64,000 bases of DNA from Desulfosarcina widdelii (GCF_009688965.1 NZ_AP021875.1:7233719-7297718); one strand, 5' to 3'; counted from the stretch's first letter, positions 34,575 through 44,324 are shown. Notes: a model not told the origin generated them from the sequence alone. Numbers and translations: made by a program.

Positions 34575-35389
34575 GCACGCAACCCAAGGTACTGGTGTTG
34601 ACGGGATTCGGCCTGAACTGCGACCATGAAACGGCCTATGCATTCGAACGTGCCGGCGCCGCGGCCCGGCGGGCGCACATCAACGCCTTGATTGCCGGCG
34701 ATGTGCGGTTGGACGACTACCAGATTCTGGCATTCGGCGGCGGCTTCAGTTGGGGAGACGACCATGGTGCCGGGGTGATCCAGGCCTTGCGGTTGAAGAC
34801 CAACATCGGCGACAAACTGCTCGATTTCGTGGAGGCAGGAAAGCTGGTCATCGGCATCTGCAACGGATTTCAGACCCTGGTCAACCTGGGCCTGCTACCC
34901 GGCATCGATGGCGATTACACCCGGCGTTCCGTGGCCCTGATCGCCAACGACTGCGGCAATTTCCGCGATCAATGGGTGCGGGTAACCATCAATCCCGATT
35001 CGCCCTGTGTCTTCACCCGGGGGATGAAAACCCTGGATATGCCGATCCGTCACGGTGAGGGCAAGTTCTACGCGGAGCGCGAGACCCTGCAAACCCTGGC
35101 GGACAATCATCAGGTGACCATGCAGTATGCCTTGCCCGACGGCCAGGCGGCCAGCGGCGTCTTTCCCCACAACCCCAACGGCTCGTTGGCGGACATCGCC
35201 GGCATCTGCGACTCCAGCGGTCGCATATTCGGCCTGATGCCCCACCCGGAAGCCTACAACCATGTCACCAACCACCCGGATTGGCCCCGGCGCAACGAAA
35301 AGCAGAAGCGCTGCGGGAATTCCCTTACCAGCGATGTCGGAGATGGAATCCGGATTTTCGAAAATGCGGTGGCCTATCTAGGCGACTAA
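34571..35389 (+). CDS. purQ: Phosphoribosylformylglycinamidine synthase, glutaminase subunit
   Basis: PurQ hydrolyses glutamine and passes ammonia to PurL. The 272-residue protein is a class I glutamine amidotransferase with the nucleophile Cys97 in GICNGFQTL and the His/Glu pair in LMPHPEAY. It is longer than the roughly 225-residue PurQ of Bacillus because of extra segments, and resembles the glutaminase domain of the long enzymes. It overlaps purL by ATGA, which supports expression in a fixed ratio. Confidence 0.95.
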   Translation: MSTQPKVLVLTGFGLNCDHETAYAFERAGAAARRAHINALIAGDVRLDDYQILAFGGGFSWGDDHGAGVIQALRLKTNIGDKLLDFVEAGKLVIGICNGFQTLVNLGLLPGIDGDYTRRSVALIANDCGNFRDQWVRVTINPDSPCVFTRGMKTLDMPIRHGEGKFYAERETLQTLADNHQVTMQYALPDGQAASGVFPHNPNGSLADIAGICDSSGRIFGLMPHPEAYNHVTNHPDWPRRNEKQKRCGNSLTSDVGDGIRIFENAVAYLGD

Positions 35390-35417
35390 TGGGGCAGCAT
35401 TTATCTGAGCGTTTCCC

Positions 35418-36353
35418 ATGAACCTTCGAAGCTCTTTAACCCGCAGAGAATTGCGCCTGTTCCGGTTGATCGATCGCCTGCTCCGGCTCATCGGACGGAT
35501 TCCGCGCCCTGCGGCCAAGCGAATTGGCAACGTTTTGGGGGAGGCCGCATTCTGGCTGGACAAACGGCACCGGGATATCACTTTACAAAATTTGCAGGTT
35601 GCCTTTGAACAAGAACTGGATGCCTCCCATCGGCAGTCGCTTGCCAGGGCCGTCTACCGCAACCTGGGACAGATTCTGTTTGAGGTCGGATGGTCCCTGA
35701 ACGCCGATTGGGAAACACTTTGCCGGCAGATTACCATAACGGGGCTGGAAAATTATCAAGAAGCCTGTCGCCGGGGTAAGGGGGTGCTGGTGATCACCGC
35801 GCACATGGGCAACTGGGAATTACTTCCGATCGTGGCCAAACGGGCGCAGCTCCCCATCAACATCGTATACCGCCCCCTGGACTTCAAGCCGTTGGACCGC
35901 TTTTTCGAACACACCCGATCCCGATATGGTGCCAAACTGATACCATCGAGGCGTGCCCTGGTGAAGATTCTCAAGGCACTGAGAAAAGGCGAAGCTGTCG
36001 CCATGCTGATGGACCAGAACGTGGACTTTTACGAAGGGGTATGGGTAGACTTTTTCGGCCATCCGGCCTGCACGAGCAAGGCCATGGCGGTGATCGCCAT
36101 GAAAACGGAGGCTGCCGTGCTGCCGGTATTCCTCTATCGGCAATCGGACGGTTTCCGGGCGGTTTTTGGACAGATCCTGACTCCTGCCGCTTCAACCGGG
36201 GACAAACAAAAGGACGTCGAGGCCAGAACCGCCCAGTACACCAAGGTAATCGAAGATGGCGTACGCGCCGAACCCGACCAGTGGTTCTGGGTCCATCAGC
36301 GCTGGAAGACCAGGACCTTCTCTCCCTGGCCCAGGCAGGAGCGATCCTCTTGA
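35418..36353 (+). CDS. LpxL/HtrB-type lipid A acyltransferase family protein
   Basis: This 311-residue member of the LpxL/LpxM superfamily probably adds a secondary acyl chain to lipid A on the inner membrane. The catalytic H-X4-E motif is HMGNWE (about residue 130) and the segments VYRPLDFKPLDRFF, GVWVDFFGHPACTSKAMA and QWFWVHQRWKTR match the family. There is no strong N-terminal membrane helix. It starts the plus-strand lipopolysaccharide gene series and ends in TTGA overlap with waaF. Which acyl group it transfers is unknown. Confidence 0.9.
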   Translation: MNLRSSLTRRELRLFRLIDRLLRLIGRIPRPAAKRIGNVLGEAAFWLDKRHRDITLQNLQVAFEQELDASHRQSLARAVYRNLGQILFEVGWSLNADWETLCRQITITGLENYQEACRRGKGVLVITAHMGNWELLPIVAKRAQLPINIVYRPLDFKPLDRFFEHTRSRYGAKLIPSRRALVKILKALRKGEAVAMLMDQNVDFYEGVWVDFFGHPACTSKAMAVIAMKTEAAVLPVFLYRQSDGFRAVFGQILTPAASTGDKQKDVEARTAQYTKVIEDGVRAEPDQWFWVHQRWKTRTFSPWPRQERSS

Positions 36354-37396
36354 GCAGAGACTTTTTTAAGCGGAGCGATGTCAAGCGGTTGCTGATCCGA
36401 TCCACCAACTGGATCGGCGATGCCGTGATGACGACGCCGGCCGTGCGGGCCATCCGCCGCCATTTTCCTGGCGCCAGCATCAGCCTGCTGGCCAAGCCCT
36501 GGGTGGCGCCGGTGTTCGCCAACAGCCCTCATGTGGATGAGATTATCGTTTACGAGGCCAATGGCCGGCACCGGGGAGCGATGGGCCCGATCCGCCTGGC
36601 CCGAGATTTACGGCGCCGCGACTTCGATGCGGCCATCCTGCTGCAGAATGCCATCGAAGCGGCCCTGATCGCCTTCTTGGCCGGTATCCCGATGCGAGTC
36701 GGCTTCGACACCGACGCCCGCCGCCTGCTGCTGACCCATCCGGTTCGCTGCACCAAGGCCATCAAAGCCATCCACCAGACCGGCTACTATCTGAAAATTC
36801 TGGAAGGGGTGGGAATCCCGCCCCGGGGACAAATTCTTGAACTGAGTGTGGGGGATACGAACCGGCAGAGGGCCAAGGAAATCCTCACCGAGCAGGGCGC
36901 CCTGCCAGGACGCCGGGTCATCGGGCTCAACCCCAGCGCCACCTTTGGCCCGGCCAAGCAGTGGTTCCCCGAAAGATTCGCCGTACTGGGCGACCGTCTA
37001 AGTCGGACGCTTGATGCAGCCATCGTGATTTTTGGCGGGCCGGCGGATCGGGACCTTGGAAACCATATCGCCGGCATGATGCAAGCCCCTGTTGTCGATC
37101 TGAGCGGCAGAACCAGCCTGGGCGAGGCCATGGCCCTGATCGAGCGGTGCGATGCCTTCGTGACCAACGATTCGGGACTCATGCACGTGGCGGCTGCAGT
37201 GAACACCCCCCTGGTGGCCGTCTTCGGATCGACCAATTCCACCACCACCAGTCCCTTCAGCTCCACCAGCCGCATCGTCCGTGTGCCCATCGAATGCAGC
37301 CCCTGCATGAAACCGGTTTGCCCTTTGGGGCATATGAACTGTATGCGGCAGGTATCGGTGGAGGTGGTGGCCGAAGCGGTCGAGGGTTTGCTGTGA
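36350..37396 (+). CDS. waaF: ADP-heptose:LPS heptosyltransferase II
   Basis: WaaF (GT9) adds the second heptose of the inner core at the cytoplasmic face. The 348-residue protein starts with TTG at 36350, overlapping the previous stop (TTGA), with AGGAG about 8 nt upstream; no ATG fits before the conserved LIRSTNWIGDAVMTTPA. The C-terminal half has NPSATFGPAKQWFPERF and the sugar-nucleotide site NDSGLMHVAAAVNTP. The frame can be extended upstream within the acyltransferase gene but without similarity. It is coupled to waaC by GTGA. Confidence 0.93.
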   Translation: MSRDFFKRSDVKRLLIRSTNWIGDAVMTTPAVRAIRRHFPGASISLLAKPWVAPVFANSPHVDEIIVYEANGRHRGAMGPIRLARDLRRRDFDAAILLQNAIEAALIAFLAGIPMRVGFDTDARRLLLTHPVRCTKAIKAIHQTGYYLKILEGVGIPPRGQILELSVGDTNRQRAKEILTEQGALPGRRVIGLNPSATFGPAKQWFPERFAVLGDRLSRTLDAAIVIFGGPADRDLGNHIAGMMQAPVVDLSGRTSLGEAMALIERCDAFVTNDSGLMHVAAAVNTPLVAVFGSTNSTTTSPFSSTSRIVRVPIECSPCMKPVCPLGHMNCMRQVSVEVVAEAVEGLL

Positions 37397-38481
37397 ATAT
37401 TCTCATTGTCAAGCTCAGTGCCATCGGCGATGTGATCCACACGTTGCCCGCCCTCAATGCCATCCGGCAGCACTATCCAGAGGCCCACATGACCTGGCTG
37501 GTGGAGGAGGCCGCCGCGGATCTGGTCATCGGGCACCGTGCTCTGGATCGGGTGATCGTATCGGGGCGCAAACGCTGGATCGCCCAACTTAGATCATCCC
37601 TCAGAAAACAGGCTATTGCGGAAATACGGGCTTTCTGGCGCGATCTGCGCGACACCCATTACGACATCGTCATCGACTTCCAGTCCCTGCTGAAAAGCGG
37701 CATGCTGGTCCGGTTGGCCCGGGGAACCCGCAGAATCGGCTTCGACAAGGGAATGCAGCACCAGGAGCACAGCTACCTTTTTCTCAATGAACGGGTGCCG
37801 CCGGTGGATATGGAGGTTCATGCCCTGACCCGCGGACTGATGCTGCTGGAAGCCATCGGCATCCACACCCGTGAGGCGGTGTACCACGTCCCCGTCTCCG
37901 AAGATGACCGGCGCCGGGTGAACGATCTTTTGAAAAATCAGGGCATCGATGGCAGCCGAAGACTGGTGGCGATCAATCCCGTGGCCCTGTGGGAGACCAA
38001 ACTCTGGCGCAACGAACGCTTCGCAGCATTGGCCGACTGGTTTATCCGGGAAGAGCAAGTGGACGTCGTCTTCACCGGGGGGCCGGGTGACCGCCGGGAG
38101 GTGGCGGACATTCAGGCCATGATGGCAGCACCCGCAGCAAGCCTGGCAGGAAAAACCAGCTTAAATCAACTGGCCGCCTTGTACCGGCAATCGGAAGTCT
38201 TGATTACTACCGACACCGGGCCCATGCATCTGGCCGCCGCCGTGGGAACACCGGTGGTGGCCCTTTTCGGTCCCACCGCCCCCTGGCGAACGGGGCCGTT
38301 TGGCGAGGGGCACCGGGTGATTCGAACGGCACCCCCATGCAGCCCCTGCTTCAAGCGTCGTTGCGACGAGCATCAATGCCGGTGTATGAATGAGATCACG
38401 GTTGAGATGGTGCGGGAGGCCGTGAAAGGACTGCTGGCAGAAATTACAGAACTACCGATAAACCAGGGATCTTCGAATTGA
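37393..38481 (+). CDS. waaC: LPS heptosyltransferase I
   Basis: WaaC (GT9) adds the first heptose to Kdo in the inner core. The 362-residue protein starts with GTG at 37393 overlapping the waaF stop (GTGA) and begins with the family sequence MNILIVKLSAIGDVIHTLPAL. The C-terminal site TTDTGPMHLAAAVGTPVVALFG is intact. Its end overlaps the next glycosyltransferase start (TTGA). The family distinguishes WaaC from WaaF by the SAIGDVIHTLP form, which is present here. Confidence 0.93.
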   Translation: MNILIVKLSAIGDVIHTLPALNAIRQHYPEAHMTWLVEEAAADLVIGHRALDRVIVSGRKRWIAQLRSSLRKQAIAEIRAFWRDLRDTHYDIVIDFQSLLKSGMLVRLARGTRRIGFDKGMQHQEHSYLFLNERVPPVDMEVHALTRGLMLLEAIGIHTREAVYHVPVSEDDRRRVNDLLKNQGIDGSRRLVAINPVALWETKLWRNERFAALADWFIREEQVDVVFTGGPGDRREVADIQAMMAAPAASLAGKTSLNQLAALYRQSEVLITTDTGPMHLAAAVGTPVVALFGPTAPWRTGPFGEGHRVIRTAPPCSPCFKRRCDEHQCRCMNEITVEMVREAVKGLLAEITELPINQGSSN

Positions 38482-40097
38482 ATTCGTTTTCCTCCGTACG
38501 CTCAACGCTATACCTGCCTGCTGTAACCGTAATAGCGATTGGCCTGCTGATACGATTATATGCGTGTTGGGCAACTTACATTATTCCACCCGATGGTGCG
38601 CTTTATCTCTACCAGGCGAAAATGATCGTCACCGGCCAGTGGGGTAAGTTGACCGGATGTGGTTTGACATACATCTCCAGCCTCCCATTTTTCATTGCTT
38701 TTTTCTATACACTGCTTCGTGACTGGGTTGTAGCCGCGCAATCGGTTTCCTTGCTTTTTGGAACGGCAACACTCGTTTTTGCTTACTTCATTCTGCGTGA
38801 ATTCTGCGGACGAAAGATCAGTAGCCTGGCTACATTGATCCTCTCACTGACCCCCGTCATGGTCAGCCGGAGTGCGGATGTCGTCCGCGGACCTGTTTTC
38901 TGGTTTTTTCTGAGTTTGGGAATTTATTTGTTTATCAGGGGAATAAAACGGGAAAAAGCCGCATCCTGGCTCATCTGCTCGCAGATGGCATTTCTAATGG
39001 GGACTTGGGCCAGAGTCGAAGGGATTCTCGCCATTCCGGTTTCACTGGCATACTTGATCATTTTTATGAAAGTACACCACATCCGCCAGCTTTTCTATTT
39101 TTGTCTTCCTTTGCTGGTTTTGGCCGCGGCCCTTTTTGCTGTGCACTTCTCAACCGGTAAACAAGTGGGTTCTTTGTGTCGAGCGAACGAGGTTGTCGTT
39201 AAGATCACCAAACCTTTTAAGAAGTACCATATACTGCGCAATCAGATCAGGGTAGCTGCAGAAGCAGATATGCCAAGTCCGATGCGATGGTTTATGCCGG
39301 AAGCCAGATCAACAATTTGGCTGGTCGCCTTTGGTGTCCTATTGAACAGGATTTGTGAGGGATTTTTCTATCCGTTTCTTCTGATTTACTTGGCTGGATT
39401 AAAAGGGATTCGAAAGCGTCTAATCGGAGATAAAAGATTATTTTATTTTCTTTTCATGTGTACTTCGATTTTTGCGTTGCTTTATATTCACACACTCGAC
39501 ACATGGACCCTACATTACCGAATGGTTATTTTTTTAATTTTGCCAAGTATTTTATTCGCCGCATTCGGTATAGAAAATATTTCAGAATACTTAAGAAAAA
39601 GAACCAAACTAACCCGCAATCGCATCTTGGTGGGGTTGGCCGTTTTGTTACTGGTTGCAGGTATTCCAAAGAACGTAAAACTGAGAGACCCGGAAAAGAT
39701 GGTTTTTCGGGAAATCGGTAACAAAATCGCTCAATTTGAGAAAAATCCTGAAGGACGGACCGTCATCTCCCCGGTTGCTCTTCATCGTTGGATTTCTTTT
39801 TATGCAAATATGGATGTCGATGCCCCTCCTTGCCCCGAACCGGACAAAAGTATCATCTTTCCAAACTCTGACGATGAATTAGCATCTGCTCTCCGCCAAT
39901 GGAAGAAGCGCAACGTCGGCTATTACCTGTGGCAAGAACGAAACTGGTCTGGAGATAAAAGGTTCTTGGAAGATGAAACTGTTAAAGCGGATTTGGTATT
40001 GATTGGCAGTTGGTCTCATCCGGACACCGGGCGACTGATGCTATTCAAGATTAAAGTGGACCCGTCAAATCCGCGACCGAAGCATAAAAAGGAGTAA
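38478..40097 (+). CDS. Polytopic membrane glycosyltransferase (GT39/ArnT-like)
   Basis: The 539-residue protein has a charged N-terminus followed by about ten membrane helices to residue 400 or so and a C-terminal soluble part. The motif PPDGALYLYQAKMI near residue 40 corresponds to the loop with catalytic Asp of GT39/GT83 enzymes, which use polyprenyl-phosphate sugars outside the inner membrane. A modification of core sugars or lipid A is plausible. It starts with TTG overlapping the waaC stop (TTGA). GC content is clearly lower than in waaF/waaC, a sign of different origin. Substrate unknown. Confidence 0.82.
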   Translation: MNSFSSVRSTLYLPAVTVIAIGLLIRLYACWATYIIPPDGALYLYQAKMIVTGQWGKLTGCGLTYISSLPFFIAFFYTLLRDWVVAAQSVSLLFGTATLVFAYFILREFCGRKISSLATLILSLTPVMVSRSADVVRGPVFWFFLSLGIYLFIRGIKREKAASWLICSQMAFLMGTWARVEGILAIPVSLAYLIIFMKVHHIRQLFYFCLPLLVLAAALFAVHFSTGKQVGSLCRANEVVVKITKPFKKYHILRNQIRVAAEADMPSPMRWFMPEARSTIWLVAFGVLLNRICEGFFYPFLLIYLAGLKGIRKRLIGDKRLFYFLFMCTSIFALLYIHTLDTWTLHYRMVIFLILPSILFAAFGIENISEYLRKRTKLTRNRILVGLAVLLLVAGIPKNVKLRDPEKMVFREIGNKIAQFEKNPEGRTVISPVALHRWISFYANMDVDAPPCPEPDKSIIFPNSDDELASALRQWKKRNVGYYLWQERNWSGDKRFLEDETVKADLVLIGSWSHPDTGRLMLFKIKVDPSNPRPKHKKE

Positions 40098-40190
40098 TGT
40101 TCGCCAAATTCTATTCCGGGACCCGTGTGGCAGTGATTGCCCCGCGGAGTGATCGGACCTAAAAAAACGCATGCGATAGACAGTATAAGA

Positions 40191-41081
40191 ATGAGCCAAA
40201 CCCCAAAACAACCGCAAAGACCTCGACTGAGCATCATCATCGTCAGTTACAACACGTTGGATTTGCTTCGGGATTGTATCCTATCTATCCTTCCCCAATT
40301 AGGCCCCCATGACGAAGTGATTGTGGTGGACAATGCCTCCAGCGATGGCAGCGCGGATATGGTGGCGAACCATTTCCAGAATACCACCCTAATCGCCAGT
40401 AATAAAAATCTCGGATTCGGAAAAGCCAATAATAAGGGGATTTCGTTAGCCAAAGGTGAACTCATCTGGCTTCTCAACCCTGATACACGGTTGATGCCCG
40501 CAGCACTTGACAAGGCCGTTGGGTTTATGTCCTCCAATTCTTCCATTGGCATGGCTGGTACCGCATTGATCTACCCCGATGGCTCACCACAATCCTCTGT
40601 GGAAAGGCGATATCCCGGTCATCGGTATGGCAGGCCAGAGCTCGGCCAGTTGCCGGGCGAGATCGCTTGGGTAATGGGGGCTAGCATTGTTGCCAGACGG
40701 GACGTTTTAGAAACCGTCGGTGGTTTTGATGAGCAGTTTTTTCTTTATGGCGAAGAAATCGATCTTTGTCTGATGGTCAGGAAAATGGGGTGGCCGATTG
40801 GCTTCATAGAAGATGCTGTCGTAGTGCACTTCGGTGGGGGAAGCGAACGCAAAAATCCCCCGACAGCGGTCATGGAGAAAAAATTCAAAGCGGAGATGCT
40901 CTTTTACCGGAAGCATTACTCCGGGGCCATAATCAGAAAGATTCAGCGAAAAAACCGTATCCAGGCCGGCTGGCGTCTGATGACCTTGATTCCGCTCAGA
41001 CTCCTGAAACCCGGTGATGCAACCATTGCCGCAAAGCATGATTTCTACCGATTATCCTGGCGTTTTTTCAGAAACAAATGA
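40191..41081 (+). CDS. Family 2 glycosyltransferase
   Basis: The 296-residue protein is a GT-A enzyme of the rhamnosyltransferase-like GT2 group: SIIIVSYNTLDLL near the start, VVDNASSDGS, NLGFGKANNKG, the metal-binding NPDT, and a later FDEQFFLYGEEIDLC. It probably acts on LPS core or O-antigen sugars in the cytoplasm. The start chosen is ATG 40191; a TTG at 40137 would add 18 residues. Its 3' end overlaps by 30 bp the 3' end of a convergent GT4 gene. The codon use is more AT-rich than waaF/waaC. Confidence 0.88.
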   Translation: MSQTPKQPQRPRLSIIIVSYNTLDLLRDCILSILPQLGPHDEVIVVDNASSDGSADMVANHFQNTTLIASNKNLGFGKANNKGISLAKGELIWLLNPDTRLMPAALDKAVGFMSSNSSIGMAGTALIYPDGSPQSSVERRYPGHRYGRPELGQLPGEIAWVMGASIVARRDVLETVGGFDEQFFLYGEEIDLCLMVRKMGWPIGFIEDAVVVHFGGGSERKNPPTAVMEKKFKAEMLFYRKHYSGAIIRKIQRKNRIQAGWRLMTLIPLRLLKPGDATIAAKHDFYRLSWRFFRNK

Positions 41082-42203
41082 TTTGACGCTGTAGTAGATC
41101 TGTTTCACCTGATGGGACGCCTGTTCCCAACTGTGTTTGGATGCCGTTTGAAAAGCCTCACGCCCCATCGCTTCGAGATTCGTGTCATCGGCCAAGGTGA
41201 GTAAGCAGGAACAGACGGCCTCTTTGTCTTCCCTGTCCACCACAAACCCGTTGCGACCTTGCACGACAATATCTTTGGCGCCCACCTGCCGACTGATCAA
41301 CACGGGAAGCGATGCCGCCATGGCCTCTAAGACCGTCAGGCCGAAAGTATCGAACCGGGAGAGCATGGCAAACAGATCGCAGCCTCTATAGATTTGTTCG
41401 ATGCCTTCTTCAACGATTCCGGCAAATTTGATGTCTTCGGCGATTTTCAAGTCGTTGGCCATCCTCTCGAACTTTCGGATATTTCCTTTGCCCACAACAA
41501 GCAGCTTCAGGGACATTCCTGCCGGTTTCCGTTTGGCTGCCGCCAAACCTGCCATCAAATAATCCAGGCCTTTGATCTCAAAATTCATGCTGACAAAAAG
41601 AACGATCTTATCTGATGCCGTGAATCCATATTTTTCACGGACAGCTTTACGAAAGTCGGTCCTTTGACCGTATTGAAAGGCTTGCAGTTCTACTCCCGGA
41701 TAACAGATTTCCACCGTTTTTCCATAGCCATCATAAACGGACATAAAGGCATCCCGGGTGAGCGTTGAAACCGGCAACAAATATTTACAGCGATCACTTT
41801 CTACCAGGCGTCGTTCGATGTGGTCATAGACTCGATCAAACAGGCTCATTCTCTTTTTTCTGACGGTTTCGATCCACATCCGATGAGGGATTCCATGCAT
41901 GGTAAACAGATCGGCATCGAAGATGCGTTCATGGGTATGAATGATATCGACACCGACTCGATCGATCTTTCTTGCGGCAAACCACGCAAAGCTCCACATC
42001 GATACAAATCGCGGGAAGGTGATGATAGGGATCCGGTGAAAAAATACCTGGCTGTCGGGGGCGCGCCATCGGTTGGCAAAAACATGCACTTCGAAATTGG
42101 GATCTTGGGCGATTCGTTCTGTCAGTTCATAAACAAATTTTTCCCCCCCACCTACAGTACCATATTTGGGGATAACCACACCAATCTTTAATGGTTCTCT
42201 CAT
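41052..42203 (-). CDS. Family 4 glycosyltransferase
   Basis: The 383-residue protein is a retaining GT-B enzyme. The N-terminal nucleotide-fold glycine loop VVIPKYGTVGGGEKFVYEL binds the acceptor side; the C-terminal domain shows GLDYLMAGLAAAK, VGKGN, and ESMAASLPV-like EAMAASLPVLISRQVGAKD with the catalytic E-X7-E region around FDTFGLTVLEAMA. It is similar to WaaG-type enzymes of the core but the substrate cannot be told. It begins the minus-strand half of the cluster, coupled to the GT9 gene by a 4-bp overlap with its stop. Confidence 0.9.
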   Translation of the reverse strand: MREPLKIGVVIPKYGTVGGGEKFVYELTERIAQDPNFEVHVFANRWRAPDSQVFFHRIPIITFPRFVSMWSFAWFAARKIDRVGVDIIHTHERIFDADLFTMHGIPHRMWIETVRKKRMSLFDRVYDHIERRLVESDRCKYLLPVSTLTRDAFMSVYDGYGKTVEICYPGVELQAFQYGQRTDFRKAVREKYGFTASDKIVLFVSMNFEIKGLDYLMAGLAAAKRKPAGMSLKLLVVGKGNIRKFERMANDLKIAEDIKFAGIVEEGIEQIYRGCDLFAMLSRFDTFGLTVLEAMAASLPVLISRQVGAKDIVVQGRNGFVVDREDKEAVCSCLLTLADDTNLEAMGREAFQTASKHSWEQASHQVKQIYYSVKSFVSEKTPG

Positions 42204-43294
42204 CGGTCTGTCTGGGCCAGAAAACGTTTGCTGAGTATTGGTTCCGCGGCATCCATGATTTCGTCAACGGACAACGCTTCCAGACATCGGCTGACGCCGC
42301 TGTCGTCGCAGCCTTTCCGCCGGCAGGGCACACAGGCAAGTTCCGGTTGAATGACCAGGTGACGATTGCCGCGGGGTGCCCAGGAAGATGGTGCAGAAGG
42401 ACCGAAGATGCTGACGGTTGGTGTTCCCGTGGCCGCTGCGATATGCACACCGGCACTGTCGACACCAATAAAAAGACTCGCCAATGACAGCAAACCGGCC
42501 AATTCACCAATGGTTGTCAATCCCGCCATGTTAATTATCTGGCCGGTGCAGCGGTCGGCAATCTCTTGGGCGCGGTGTCTTTCGTTTGGTGCGCCGCTCA
42601 ACAGGATCGGAATGTTGCTCCGGCCGGCTATCCGATTTACCATATCTACATATTTTTCCGGGTGAAGTTCCTTGTACTGCCACAGGGAGAAGGGCTGCAG
42701 GACGATGAAAGGGTTGTCTGGATGAATCCCCTCGGCATTCAGTAATTGCGTGACTCTTTTTTTCAAGGGATCGGGTACCGGGAGCACAGGGTCCGGCTTG
42801 TCCGGCTTGATTCCCAGCCACTTGACCAGTTCAAAATAGTAATCGGCAACATGGGTTCCCAATTGGTAGTCCCGATGCACCAGATGGGTGAAGATACGGT
42901 TGCGCCACATTTTCCCTTCTGCTTCGAAAAAACCCAGCCTGTATCTGGCATTGGCCATCAGGGAGGCGATTGCACCCCGGGTTCCCGTTCGAAAGTCTAT
43001 GGACAGGTCGTAGCGGTGACTTTTCAAACTGGATAGAAAGGCAAGCTGATACCTGATCGCCGAAAGAAGGGACCGCTTTGTTTTATCCACGGTGATTACA
43101 GCGTCCACATCCGGGCACAGCGCCATCAGTTCGCTCGCTTTTTTTCGAACGCATACGACCACCCGATTGCGGGGAAATCTTTTTTTCAGCGCACGCAATG
43201 CGGGAAGGGTTAACACCACATCCCCGATGTCACCCAACTGGATAGCCAGAATGGCGCCGTGTTTCACCTGAATAGGGTTTCTTCTTGCACGCAT
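42200..43294 (-). CDS. GT9 heptosyltransferase-family protein (WaaQ-like)
   Basis: The protein has 364 residues from ATG 43294 (MRARRNP); longer frames start at 43324 or 43342 and overlap the previous gene. It has the GT9 start ILAIQLGDIGDVVLTLPALRALKKRFP, and the C-terminal GVDSAGVHIAAATGTPTVSIFG. It is the third GT9 enzyme in this region and resembles heptosyltransferase III (WaaQ) more than WaaC/WaaF, so it probably adds a branching heptose to the core. It has a cysteine-rich C-terminal stretch (ACVPCRRKGCDDSGVSRC) that could bind metal. Confidence 0.88.
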   Translation of the reverse strand: MRARRNPIQVKHGAILAIQLGDIGDVVLTLPALRALKKRFPRNRVVVCVRKKASELMALCPDVDAVITVDKTKRSLLSAIRYQLAFLSSLKSHRYDLSIDFRTGTRGAIASLMANARYRLGFFEAEGKMWRNRIFTHLVHRDYQLGTHVADYYFELVKWLGIKPDKPDPVLPVPDPLKKRVTQLLNAEGIHPDNPFIVLQPFSLWQYKELHPEKYVDMVNRIAGRSNIPILLSGAPNERHRAQEIADRCTGQIINMAGLTTIGELAGLLSLASLFIGVDSAGVHIAAATGTPTVSIFGPSAPSSWAPRGNRHLVIQPELACVPCRRKGCDDSGVSRCLEALSVDEIMDAAEPILSKRFLAQTDR

Positions 43295-43314
43295 GGGAAT
43301 TTTCCAGTTCCGAG

Positions 43315-44238
43315 TCAGGGGCATCCGTTGACATGCCACCACACGATTTTAAGGTAACGGATACAGCGCAGCCGCGTCGCTTTATGCATACCAGCGGTGA
43401 ACAGGGTTGCCAGCAGGTTCAGCAATGCGCCCACCAAAAGGCGCAACCCGATAATCCCATGGTAGATGGGATAGATACGCGGATGCCATTTGCGAATGAA
43501 CTGATAGCGCGAGCGATAAAACATGATACGCGAGGATGCGCCGCTTCCGGCGCTTTGCCCCTGGTAGTGATAGATCCTGGCGTCAGGGATGAAATAAGAA
43601 CGCCAGCCCGCACGTTTGAACGACAAGGCCCAGTCGGTTTCTTCCATGAAAAAAAAATAGCGCTCGTCCAAAACACCGGCCGCATCCATAGCCGTTTTCC
43701 TGACAATCATGCAGGCACCGATACAGGATTCGACCTCTATCGGTTGTGTGTATGTCTGGTATTTGCTTGGAAAGCGGCGTGGGCAGATCATTCTCAACAC
43801 CGACTCGTTGACCGCCAGCGAGAGCAAGGTCGGAAAATTGGCAAAGGAATTCTGCCTGGAGCCGTCCGCATTGAGCAACTGCCCGCAGGCCATACCTGCA
43901 TCCGGGTGTGTTTCCATGAAGGTATGCAGGCGGTCCGCGGCACCTTCGAGCAGTTCGGCATCGGTGTTGATCAACACGGCGTAGCGCCCCTGCATGACGG
44001 CGAAGGCCTGATTGTTGGCGGCCCCGAACCCTCTGTTCTCCCGGTTGACGATGCAACGGACCTCGGGGAACTGCCGTCGAACCGCTTCGACGGACCCGTC
44101 AGAGGAGGCGTTGTCCACCAGAATGATTTCGTACCGCTGGTCAACGACGTTGCGATGGATCGCATGAATACACTGGCAAAGCAGGTCGCGCGTGTTCCAG
44201 TTGACAATGACAAAAGAGAGGTCGAACTCAACCATCAT
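43315..44238 (-). CDS. Family 2 glycosyltransferase (rhamnosyltransferase-like)
   Basis: The 307-residue protein has the same architecture as the one at 40191: SFVIVNWNTRDLL, LVDNASSDGS, NRGFGAANNQAF, the metal site NTDAEL, and FFFMEETDWALS. A hydrophobic patch near residue 275 (LRLLVGALLNLLATLF) suggests membrane association, often seen when the acceptor is lipid-linked. It overlaps or abuts the GT9 gene downstream. The sugar transferred is unknown. Confidence 0.88.
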   Translation of the reverse strand: MMVEFDLSFVIVNWNTRDLLCQCIHAIHRNVVDQRYEIILVDNASSDGSVEAVRRQFPEVRCIVNRENRGFGAANNQAFAVMQGRYAVLINTDAELLEGAADRLHTFMETHPDAGMACGQLLNADGSRQNSFANFPTLLSLAVNESVLRMICPRRFPSKYQTYTQPIEVESCIGACMIVRKTAMDAAGVLDERYFFFMEETDWALSFKRAGWRSYFIPDARIYHYQGQSAGSGASSRIMFYRSRYQFIRKWHPRIYPIYHGIIGLRLLVGALLNLLATLFTAGMHKATRLRCIRYLKIVWWHVNGCP

Positions 44239-44324
44239 TTTATCCGCTTCGGTCTTTGATTAAAGACCGGTATGGTTCCGCTGCCATTGGTTTATGCAGC
44301 GTTGTCTGCCTTCCAGGCTGTCTA

